Translations under genes and position numbers: made by a program
Notes under the pieces: model-generated
The model's database searches: none
The model's input: only the letters and a program-made list of their open reading frames with translations
Told to the model about the DNA's origin: nothing
Assembly: GCF_003867015.1 (NCBI RefSeq)
Contig: NZ_CP032548.1
Span: 248,001 to 312,000, forward strand
DNA: 64,000 nt
Source: Tenacibaculum singaporense
GTDB lineage: Bacteria; Bacteroidota; Bacteroidia; Flavobacteriales; Flavobacteriaceae
Direction: 5' to 3'
In this document: positions 26,983 to 34,951 of the stretch, piece by piece
How positions within the stretch are numbered: position 1 is the stretch's first letter
How the letters are laid out: each line of letters begins with the position of its first letter

Positions 26983-29730
26983 ATGAAAAAAATATTATTT
27001 ATAGCTTTTTTAAGCTTATGTAATCTAGCATTTTCTCAAAGCAAAGGTACTGTTAATGGTACAGTTACTGACAAAGAAATGAGCGGAGAGGCGTTACCTT
27101 TTGCGAATGTCTTTATTAAAGGAACTTCTATCGGGGGGACAACCGATATGGACGGTAAGTACACACTTAGTGTGCCTGCTGGAAACCAAACCATTGTGTT
27201 TAGTTTCGTTGGTTATCAAACTATTGAAAAACAAATAGTAATAAAAGAAAACGAAACACTTATAGTAAACCAAGAATTAGGCGCTAATGAAGGGGTAGCA
27301 TTAGACGAGGTTAAAATTAACGCAACTGTTAGTAGAGAAAAAGAAACTGCTTTACTATTAGAACAAAGAAAAGCTACAGTAATTAAAGAAAGTATTGGAG
27401 CCCAAGAACTATCTAAAAAAGGAGTTTCTGATGCTGCTGCTGCGACTACAAAAATTTCAGGTGTTAATAAAAGTGAAGGCTCAGGTGATATATACATTCG
27501 TGGTTTAGGTGACAGATATTTATCTACTACTATGAATGGATTACCAATTCCTTCAGACGACGTAAGTAATAAAAATGTTAATTTAAGTTTATTCAACACT
27601 AATGTTATACAAAACGTAGGTATTAGTAAAACATACGCTACCTCAAGTTATGCTGACCAAGCATCAGGAAATGTAGATATTGCTTCTAAAGAATACACAA
27701 AAGATATGTTTTCTATAGGTATCAGTGGAGGTGTTAACACAAACGCTATTGAAGTCGACAATTTCAGAAGAACTACCATTAGTGATGATGTAACTTTTGG
27801 ATTTCACCAAAAGAAATTTGCTCTTCAAAACCAAATGACTCTACAAGGATGGGATACTAAAAAAGGGGAAACTCCAATTAATTATGGAATTTCATTATCA
27901 GGAGCCAAAAGATTCAATTTATTTAATAAAGAATGGAAAATATTAGCTTCTGCTTCACATTCTAAATCATCTGAATATAGAAATGGTTTATTTAAAGCAT
28001 ACAGATCTAACGTATTAAACAACTCGTTTACTGATGTTGAAAACTTCATTGCTAAAACAAACTCTACTGGTTATATAAGAGTTGATTTAAAATTAAACGA
28101 CAACAATAAACTAAAGTACAACACTTTATTTGTGAACAAAGGTGAAGATGGATTATATGAACAAGGTAGAAATGGAGAAGGATATGTGTTTGATCAAGAC
28201 CCACAAGAAGATGGAGCTTTTGTAAGAGATCAAAACTTTAAACAAACCACTATGTTTGTTAACCAATTAATGGGAGAACACAAGTGGAATAAAAACAATG
28301 AATTAAACTGGGCTGCTGGTTATAATTTTGTTTTGGCAGAAGAGCCAAACCGTATTAGAAATGAAGTAAACATTTTAGATATTAATTCTAGTCCATTAAT
28401 TCAATTCGCTCATGTTGGAGATTACCAACAAAGAAAATCTTCTCAAAAAATTGAAGATACTGAATACAATGCTTTTATTGAAAATCACTGGTCTTTAGGT
28501 AATGTTGCTGATGAATACGAAGAAAAACCTTATAAATTAAACTACGGATTAAACTTCCGTAAGAAAGAAAGATCTTTTAACTCTTTATTTATTGGATTTA
28601 GAGCAAAGGATTTTACAGCTCCTTCTGTTGATCAAATTTCAGAAACATTACAACAAGGAACGAACGCTGGTTTAATTTTAAGAGAACAACAACCAGATTT
28701 ATACCAAGGTGAGTTGTTGGTTTTAGCTGCTTATACCAACTTTGACTTCAAATTCGACAACAAATTATCTGGTAATATCGGTTTGCGTTTTGAGAGAGAT
28801 GAAATTGACATGGCTTGGAATGTAGCTAACCGTCCTGGTAGATTTGGATCAACTAATAGAGTTTACGAAAGCTTATATCCTAGTGTAAACTTAAAATATG
28901 AATTAAACGACAGAAACTTTATCCGTTTTGCATCAAGTGTAACTCAAACGTTACCTGAATTTAAAGAATTATCTCCTTTCGAATACGTTTCTCCAACTGG
29001 TCGTGTTATTGGGGGTAACGAAGATTTAGAAAAATCCGACGTATATAATGTTGATTTAAAATGGGAGTTTTTCCCTAGCAGAAGCCAATTAGTTTCAGCT
29101 ACCGCTTTTTACAAACAAATCAACAACCCTATAAACTTAACACAAGATCAAGGTTCATCAGGTTACTTTAAATTCTTCAATACAGGTGAACAAGCTGATA
29201 TTATAGGTTTCGAAGTTGAAGGTAAATTAGATCTTTTAAAGAATGAAGACGAAGAAACTGTATTAAATGCTACAGCTAACTTAACTAAGATGTGGTTTAA
29301 TCAAGATTTATCTCCTAGATACCAATTTAAAGGAAAATCAGAATCTGAATTACAAGGAGCTTCAGACTTTATTGTTAATGGTTCTTTAAGTTATTCTAAC
29401 AATAAAGAAAATGAATTTATCGCTACTTTAACAGGTAACTACGCTTCTGATAAGATTTATGCATTGGGTGCTCCTGAAGATTTTGATAATAGCGCTACCC
29501 TATATAATGATGAAATTATTGAAAAAGGTTTTGTAACTCTAGATCTTGTATTAAGCAAACAAATTTTTAAAGGATTTACTGCAAAGTTAGTTGGTAAAAA
29601 CTTATTAGATCCAAAAATTGAACAAACTCAATTAGTTCGTGATTTAAACACTTTAATCGAAACTAATGAAACTGTACTGTCTTACAAAAAGGGAAGACAA
29701 GTTTCTCTGAGCTTAAATTACACATTTTAA
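26983..29730 (+). CDS. TonB-dependent receptor paired with a beta-helix lipoprotein
   Basis: A 915-residue outer-membrane receptor. A signal peptide ends near residue 19 (AFSQ). A carboxypeptidase-regulatory-like domain spans residues ~22-110 (PFANVFIKGTSIGGTTDMDG, FSFVGYQT). The plug (~130-250) includes DIYIRGLGDRYLSTTMNGLPIPS, a variant of the usual RG signature. The large barrel ends SLSLNYTF. No STN domain. It is followed 121 bp later by a lipoprotein with a duplicated beta-helix, the order seen for receptor/surface-lipoprotein pairs in this phylum. The -7 candidate GAATTTTG (26944-26951) is one base off consensus. Substrate unknown. Confidence 0.88.
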   Translation: MKKILFIAFLSLCNLAFSQSKGTVNGTVTDKEMSGEALPFANVFIKGTSIGGTTDMDGKYTLSVPAGNQTIVFSFVGYQTIEKQIVIKENETLIVNQELGANEGVALDEVKINATVSREKETALLLEQRKATVIKESIGAQELSKKGVSDAAAATTKISGVNKSEGSGDIYIRGLGDRYLSTTMNGLPIPSDDVSNKNVNLSLFNTNVIQNVGISKTYATSSYADQASGNVDIASKEYTKDMFSIGISGGVNTNAIEVDNFRRTTISDDVTFGFHQKKFALQNQMTLQGWDTKKGETPINYGISLSGAKRFNLFNKEWKILASASHSKSSEYRNGLFKAYRSNVLNNSFTDVENFIAKTNSTGYIRVDLKLNDNNKLKYNTLFVNKGEDGLYEQGRNGEGYVFDQDPQEDGAFVRDQNFKQTTMFVNQLMGEHKWNKNNELNWAAGYNFVLAEEPNRIRNEVNILDINSSPLIQFAHVGDYQQRKSSQKIEDTEYNAFIENHWSLGNVADEYEEKPYKLNYGLNFRKKERSFNSLFIGFRAKDFTAPSVDQISETLQQGTNAGLILREQQPDLYQGELLVLAAYTNFDFKFDNKLSGNIGLRFERDEIDMAWNVANRPGRFGSTNRVYESLYPSVNLKYELNDRNFIRFASSVTQTLPEFKELSPFEYVSPTGRVIGGNEDLEKSDVYNVDLKWEFFPSRSQLVSATAFYKQINNPINLTQDQGSSGYFKFFNTGEQADIIGFEVEGKLDLLKNEDEETVLNATANLTKMWFNQDLSPRYQFKGKSESELQGASDFIVNGSLSYSNNKENEFIATLTGNYASDKIYALGAPEDFDNSATLYNDEIIEKGFVTLDLVLSKQIFKGFTAKLVGKNLLDPKIEQTQLVRDLNTLIETNETVLSYKKGRQVSLSLNYTF

Positions 29731-29851
29731 GCTTCATTAACCTTAAATTAATATTCATTGTTTTATATAACAATCAATTAATATTCAGTTAAAAGAAACA
29801 AAAAATACAGGCTCTTAATTTGCAGAATAAAATTAAACTAAAGAAGTCAAA

Positions 29852-31804
29852 ATGAAAAGATCATTCAAATTATTAAGTATAGCAGCTCTTTCTGCTGCAG
29901 CTTTAACTTTTACAAGTTGTGGTAGTGACGACCCAGCTATTTTACCTCCAGATGTTTCTGATGTTGTAGAAAAATTACAAAACGGAATCATGAGTGGTGA
30001 GCTTTCAGAAGATTATACATTATCAAATGCCTCTTATTCTTTAACTAGCTCTTTCGTTATTAAAGACGGGGCTACATTAACTATTCCTGCAGGAACTAGT
30101 ATTGTTGCAGACGCTAAAGGAACAGATGTTTATATTGCTGTTTTACAAGGTGGAAAAATTAACATTAACGGAACTAACAGCAACCCAGTAGTTATGAGTT
30201 CTAGTGAAGGTAAACCAGGTGACTGGGGTGGTTTAACTATTTGTGGTAAAGCTACCACTACTGCAGGTACAAATGTTACTGCTGAAGTTGGTGGATTTAT
30301 TTATGGTGGTACTCAAGATGATGATAACTCAGGAGTTATCAAAAACTTAGTAATTAAAGGTACTGGTGCTCAAATTAACACTGAATCTCAATACAATGGA
30401 GTTTCTTTCTATTCAGTAGGTTCTGGAACTACAGTTGAAAACATTGCTGTATTTGATGGAGCTGATGATGGAGTTGAATTTTTTGGAGGAACTGTTTCTG
30501 CTAAAAATATATATTTAGAAAACTTAGAAGATGATGCTATTGACTGGACTGAAGGATGGAATGGTACAGTTGAAAACTCTTATGTAGTAAATACAAAAGC
30601 TGGTTTCTCAACTGTTGTAGAGGCTGACAAAGACAACAAAAACCCTAAGTTAGTTAACTTAACAGCTAAATCAATTGTTGGTGGTACTGCTTTACAATTT
30701 AAAAAGCAATCTGGTGCTACTATTACAAACTTATTCTTAGAAGGATATGATGACAATATCGATATGAAAGACGGTGGTCCTTTAGCAAACGTTATTATCG
30801 AAGGAGAAGCTGCAAAATTAGATACTGAATACAAAGCAGGAACTAAAGTTGATATCTCTGGCTGGTCATTTATCAATGGTGAAATCGTTGAAATTACTCC
30901 TTTAGTAGGTGAAGTTACAGGAAACGTAACATTAACTTCTGATAAGACTTATAACTTAACTGGATCTTATATCGTAAAAGACGGAGCTACGTTAAATATT
31001 GAAGCGGGTACAAAAATTATTGTTGATCCAAAAGGAACTGATGTATATATAGCTGTTTTACAAGGTGGAAAAATCAACATTAATGGAACTGTTGATGCTC
31101 CTGTAGTGATGGCTTCTGCTGCTGGAAAACCAGGAGATTGGGGTGGTTTAACTATTTGTGGTAAAGCAACAACTTCTGCTGGTACAGATGTTACAGCTGA
31201 AGTTGGAGGATTTATCTACGGTGGTACTCAAGATGACGATAACTCTGGAGTTATTAAAAACTTAGTAATTAAAGGTACTGGTGCTCAAATTAACACTGAA
31301 TCTCAATATAACGGAGTTTCTTTCTACTCAGTAGGGTCTGGAACTGTTGTTGAAAATATCGCTGTAATTAACGGTGCTGATGATGGAGTTGAATTTTTTG
31401 GAGGAACTGTTTCTGCAACTAACCTATACTTAGAAAATAACGAAGATGATTCTGTAGATTGGACAGAAGGATGGAACGGAAAAGTAACAAATACTTACAT
31501 TTCTCACACTATTGCTGGTTTCTCAACTGCTTTTGAAGGAGATAAAGTAAACAACAATCCTCAGTTTGAAAACTTAACAGCTATTTCAACTGTTGGTGGT
31601 ACCGCTTTACAATTTAAAAAGACATCTGGAGCTACCATTACTAATATCTGGTTAGAAGGGTATGACAAAAACATTGACATGAAAGATGGAGGACCTTTAG
31701 CAAACGTAGTAATTGATGGAGAAGCTGCTTCTACTACAGCTGATTACAAAACAGGAACTAAAGTTGATATTTCAACTTGGTCATGGAAAGAAGCTGGATT
31801 ATAA
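29852..31804 (+). CDS. Surface lipoprotein with duplicated right-handed beta-helix
   Basis: A 650-residue SPII lipoprotein with its lipobox at FTSC (Cys near residue 24). Two halves of about 300 residues are closely similar: residues ~50-340 and ~355-650, offset by 305 codons. Each has DGATL-I-AGT, a GKPGDWGGLTICGKA turn, a GGFIYGGTQDDDNSG loop, VSFYSVGSGT, ADDGVEFFGGT and DMKDGGPLANV. The Asn/Gly/Asp-rich short repeats suggest a parallel beta-helix (pectin-lyase-like). No catalytic acid cluster typical of pectate lyases is evident, so binding is more likely than cleavage. It probably works with the TonB receptor just upstream. Confidence 0.82.
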   Translation: MKRSFKLLSIAALSAAALTFTSCGSDDPAILPPDVSDVVEKLQNGIMSGELSEDYTLSNASYSLTSSFVIKDGATLTIPAGTSIVADAKGTDVYIAVLQGGKININGTNSNPVVMSSSEGKPGDWGGLTICGKATTTAGTNVTAEVGGFIYGGTQDDDNSGVIKNLVIKGTGAQINTESQYNGVSFYSVGSGTTVENIAVFDGADDGVEFFGGTVSAKNIYLENLEDDAIDWTEGWNGTVENSYVVNTKAGFSTVVEADKDNKNPKLVNLTAKSIVGGTALQFKKQSGATITNLFLEGYDDNIDMKDGGPLANVIIEGEAAKLDTEYKAGTKVDISGWSFINGEIVEITPLVGEVTGNVTLTSDKTYNLTGSYIVKDGATLNIEAGTKIIVDPKGTDVYIAVLQGGKININGTVDAPVVMASAAGKPGDWGGLTICGKATTSAGTDVTAEVGGFIYGGTQDDDNSGVIKNLVIKGTGAQINTESQYNGVSFYSVGSGTVVENIAVINGADDGVEFFGGTVSATNLYLENNEDDSVDWTEGWNGKVTNTYISHTIAGFSTAFEGDKVNNNPQFENLTAISTVGGTALQFKKTSGATITNIWLEGYDKNIDMKDGGPLANVVIDGEAASTTADYKTGTKVDISTWSWKEAGL

Positions 31805-31829
31805 TAGCTTACCTAATAAATCATTTATT

Positions 31830-31859
31830 AAAAACCGAGCAATATGCTCGGTTTTTTTA
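31830..31859 (+). terminator. Terminator of the receptor/beta-helix unit
   Basis: AAAACCGAGCA and TGCTCGGTTTT arms, 3-nt loop, T tail. Its core is nearly identical to the terminator at 33075-33104. Confidence 0.88.
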
Positions 31860-31953
31860 TTTCTATTTATTTACTTTTTGATAATCCCAGGTTAACTTAT
31901 GAATAAGAAAAAAACTTGATTTTTATAATGATTAATTATAAAATATAAAAACT

Positions 31954-33072
31954 ATGAAAAAAATTACCTTATTATTTTTATTCACTATTCCTTTATTCTG
32001 TTTTGGTCAATCATACAAATACCACAGAGTTAAAGATTTAGGAAACTCAATTTCTGTTGCAACTGAATCATTTTGTAATGATCTAGGTTCGAAACACCAT
32101 AAACTAAATATATATTTAGTTTCTAAATTAGAAATAAATGAAGTTTACTATTTTCAGGATGTAGATGGTCAAAATTTTTATGGAAAAATAATACAGGCTG
32201 AAGATAGTTCAGATCAAGATGCTGATGAGTTCATAAATGAGAGCAATGTTAGTGATATAATAGATATTACTTGTAATACGGACACCGATGGAGATGGAAT
32301 AAATGATACTGAAGACAACTGCCCTAACACTTCAAATGCAAATCAAAATGACATCGATAATGACGGTATTGGTGATGCATGCGACTCACAAGACAATAGA
32401 GACTCAGATGGTGATGGGGTACAAAACTGGCAAGACAACTGCCCTAACCAAGCAGGTCCTTCTTCTAACAATGGGTGTCCTGTTGGTGACCCTGATTTTG
32501 TTGTCGCTAGTATGTCTATCAATGCAGGAGGAACTTATACGAGTACAGACACATCTGGAGCATTAACTCTAAGAACCAACCAAAACCATAAATTCTGTGT
32601 TAATATTAAAAACATAGGAGCTGCAACCGGTACAATTAATAATACAGCTTTAATTCTAACAAACAGCTCAAGCTTGAATAGTTCAAGTATTGTAGCTAAC
32701 CTTCCTTATCCTAGCTCTTCGTTAAACATAGCTCCAAACCAAACTAAAGAGATGTGCTCAGAAATATATATATGGGATAATTACTTAGGATATAACCTTT
32801 CAAACTTTAATTATTTACATGCTATAGCAGATTACCATGGAAATACGTCTGAATCTAATGAGAGTAACAATCAGGCTTACGCTAGTGCTAACTCCTCTTC
32901 TTCAAAAACACCTACTCAGTTGACTATTCATGATGTAAACGGGAATAAGATTAAAGAAACTACTATCAACAATAAAATAGAAGAAACTAATGTTATTAAA
33001 AACCTACCTGAAGGTTTCTATTTTATTGATAAAGACGGTAAAAAAAGTAAAATTTATAAAAAGAATAAATAA
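31954..33072 (+). CDS. T9SS-exported TSP3/CARDB-like protein
   Basis: A 372-residue secreted protein. A signal peptide ends near residue 19 (CFGQ). A unique N-terminal region runs to ~105. Three thrombospondin type 3-like calcium loops follow (~108-170; [42 protein letters not shown]). A CARDB-like beta domain spans ~180-300. The C-terminal ~60 residues ([21 protein letters not shown]) resemble a T9SS type A sorting domain. It is likely attached to or released from the cell surface. Function unknown; it stands alone between two similar terminators. Confidence 0.82.
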   Translation: MKKITLLFLFTIPLFCFGQSYKYHRVKDLGNSISVATESFCNDLGSKHHKLNIYLVSKLEINEVYYFQDVDGQNFYGKIIQAEDSSDQDADEFINESNVSDIIDITCNTDTDGDGINDTEDNCPNTSNANQNDIDNDGIGDACDSQDNRDSDGDGVQNWQDNCPNQAGPSSNNGCPVGDPDFVVASMSINAGGTYTSTDTSGALTLRTNQNHKFCVNIKNIGAATGTINNTALILTNSSSLNSSSIVANLPYPSSSLNIAPNQTKEMCSEIYIWDNYLGYNLSNFNYLHAIADYHGNTSESNESNNQAYASANSSSSKTPTQLTIHDVNGNKIKETTINNKIEETNVIKNLPEGFYFIDKDGKKSKIYKKNK

Positions 33073-33074
33073 AC

Positions 33075-33104
33075 AAAAAACCGAGCAAATTGCTCGGTTT
33101 TTTG
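33075..33104 (+). terminator. Terminator of the TSP3/CARDB gene
   Basis: AAAAAACCGAGCAA and TTGCTCGGTTTTTT arms. It can also serve the convergent lipoprotein gene at 33110. Confidence 0.88.
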
Positions 33105-33109
33105 TTTAT

Positions 33110-33535
33110 TTATTCTTTTACATCGGAAAGCTTATATAAAAAATCTTCTAGCTTTTTTAATTCTTTTGGTGGGTTACCTGCATCAAATGTACTTGACCTA
33201 TATTCCTTATCAGCAATTTTAATAGTAAATTCCGCATGCAAAGCCCCATCGGTTATTCTTTTTTCACTTGGCGCCTTTAAATTGCTTATTTCTTCTAAAT
33301 TCAACTCATTAATTATAGCTTTTAACTCTTCTAGTTGTTCTTTAGTTACTTCTTTAGCTCCTTCTTTTCGATATGTTTTGTATGATAAGTTATTTCCTTC
33401 AATAGTTAATTTCACCACACTCCCTCTAGTTTGAGCTTCATAAGCTATTTTATCAAACTCTTTTGTTTTATTTTGTGCAGCACAGTTCATCATTAATAAA
33501 AATACTACAGGAGTTATTATTTTTAGGTATTTCAT
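33110..33535 (-). CDS. Small lipoprotein of unknown function
   Basis: A 141-residue protein with signal segment KIITPVVFLLMMNC, giving a lipobox Cys near residue 18. The mature part is lysine/glutamate-rich with predicted strands (VVKLTIEGNNLSYKTY, ALHAEFTIKIADKEYRSS) and two amphipathic helices. I do not recognise a family. It is monocistronic and convergent with the TSP3/CARDB gene. Periplasmic or outer-membrane location is inferred from the lipobox. Confidence 0.78.
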   Translation of the reverse strand: MKYLKIITPVVFLLMMNCAAQNKTKEFDKIAYEAQTRGSVVKLTIEGNNLSYKTYRKEGAKEVTKEQLEELKAIINELNLEEISNLKAPSEKRITDGALHAEFTIKIADKEYRSSTFDAGNPPKELKKLEDFLYKLSDVKE

Positions 33536-33562
33536 CTATTCTTACTTTTTAGTTTATGATAA

Positions 33563-33597
33563 TAAAAAGACGCTCTTTTAAATAAAGAACGTCTTAA
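33563..33597 (-). terminator. Terminator of the M43 protease gene
   Basis: AAGACG-TTCTTT/AAAGA-CGTCTT imperfect stem with T5 tail in the minus sense. Confidence 0.75.
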
Positions 33598-33623
33598 TAT
33601 ATGAATTTCGTATTAGAAACAGA

Positions 33624-34595
33624 TTAGTCTGCCATAGTAGCTCTAAATCCTCCTGGAGCAAATACTGCATCCATTCTAGCTTTTTGACCTTCTGTAAACA
33701 TATACATACAGCTATCATCAGAATAATCCATAAAGTTCATAGTCATATTAGCACTTCCGCATTCAATTACTGGGTAAGTAGGACATCCTCTACTATTTCC
33801 ATCAGCATCAGGAGTATCAGCAACAAAGTCGCTAGCACCACATCCACCATCACCCCAAATGTGACGTAAGTTTAAGTAGTGACCAACTTCATGCGTAGCC
33901 GTTCTTTGATTACGACCAACAAAACTATGTGCTAAAACTACACCATCTGTAGACCAGCTACCCCCAGGGAATTGTGCATACCCTAAAATTTGACCTCCTC
34001 TATATGGCATAACGTTAACAATCCAAATGTTTAAAAATTCTTGTGGATTAACAACATCACTACCTCCTGAAGAAGTGAATTTCATTGAATCATCTGGTCT
34101 CCAGCTTCTCTTTTTTGTATTTTGAACTCTAATTACGTCCTCAATAACAAAATCGATATTTACATTTGCTTCAACTCCAGCAAACTCAGCAGGCATTGCC
34201 CCTCTGTTTGGATTCTGCATGTTAAAATCTTCATTTAATGCATCAATTTGGTCTTGTAATACTGATAACGATAAGTTTTCACTTGCTTGACGATAAATTA
34301 CGTGATAAACTACTGGTATTTGTATTTTTCCATTTACTAACCTAGCTTGAACATCTCCAGATTTAACTTTTTGTAAGTAAGATGCTGTAAAGTTTTCAAT
34401 ATTTTCCATTTTGCTTTTTAAGCTAGGATCATTAGCCATATTTGCCTCTAAAACATCATTAGCAAAACATTGTTTTTCTGCTTTTTGCAACGTTGTTACA
34501 TCTGCCTCTGGTTCTAAATCTGGATTTTGCTCGTTTGTTTGGCAACCTACTAAAATTCCAGCAGCAATTGCCATGGTAAGAAAAATTCTTTTCAT
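33624..34595 (-). CDS. M43 (pappalysin/cytophagalysin-like) zinc metalloprotease lipoprotein
   Basis: A 323-residue secreted metalloprotease. The signal is SPII-like with Cys near residue 18 (LVGCQT). The pro-region reaches to ~100. Then comes the core IPVVYHVIYRQ, the zinc motif HEVGHYLNLRH near residue 237 (two His, Glu and the third His), and a Met-turn region MNFMDYSDDSCMYMFT near residue 288, as in the M43B cytophagalysin group. Two conserved Cys pairs are visible (GGCGAS, RGCPTYPVIECG). It should degrade extracellular proteins. A 9-bp-arm inverted repeat lies 27 nt upstream of the ATG. Confidence 0.92.
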   Translation of the reverse strand: MKRIFLTMAIAAGILVGCQTNEQNPDLEPEADVTTLQKAEKQCFANDVLEANMANDPSLKSKMENIENFTASYLQKVKSGDVQARLVNGKIQIPVVYHVIYRQASENLSLSVLQDQIDALNEDFNMQNPNRGAMPAEFAGVEANVNIDFVIEDVIRVQNTKKRSWRPDDSMKFTSSGGSDVVNPQEFLNIWIVNVMPYRGGQILGYAQFPGGSWSTDGVVLAHSFVGRNQRTATHEVGHYLNLRHIWGDGGCGASDFVADTPDADGNSRGCPTYPVIECGSANMTMNFMDYSDDSCMYMFTEGQKARMDAVFAPGGFRATMAD

Positions 34596-34904
34596 GTTGT
34601 GAATGTTTAAAAATTAATTTTAAGAACACTTAATAGTGTTCTTTGTTTTGTTAAAAAACAGTAAACAAAACTTATCTAGAAAGAAATTGTTAATTTTTTA
34701 TTATTAAAATAATAATTTGAAGGGTTTTTTAACGATATGCAATATATAGTTTTCAGTATACAATCAAATTTTTTTTTCCGCACTCATTTACAACAGTTTA
34801 ATCCCTCTAAACATCACTTGCGAGTAATAATGGATAATAACATCTTTTTTAAAACCCTTGATAATGAATGGGGTAAAAAAAGTCATTTTTAATCATAAAG
34901 CATA
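34596..34904. other. Non-coding stretch between protease and infB
   Basis: No supported ORF or RNA gene. It holds the leader inverted repeat at 34622-34643 (AAGAACACT/AGTGTTCTT around TAAT) close to the protease start, then A/T-rich sequence. Confidence 0.6.
34622..34643. promoter_or_regulatory. Inverted repeat upstream of the M43 protease gene
   Basis: Perfect 9-bp arms AAGAACACT and AGTGTTCTT with a 4-nt centre. It could be an operator or a leader hairpin. There is no T tail in the coding sense, so it is not a terminator. Confidence 0.4.
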
Positions 34905-34934
34905 AAAAAAGGTGCCTAATTAGGCACCTTTTAT
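34905..34934 (-). terminator. Terminator of the rimP-nusA-infB operon
   Basis: AAAAGGTGCC/GGCACCTTTT stem with TAAT-type loop and T run in the minus sense after the infB stop. Confidence 0.87.
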
Positions 34935-34951
34935 ATTCTATATTAAAGTAA

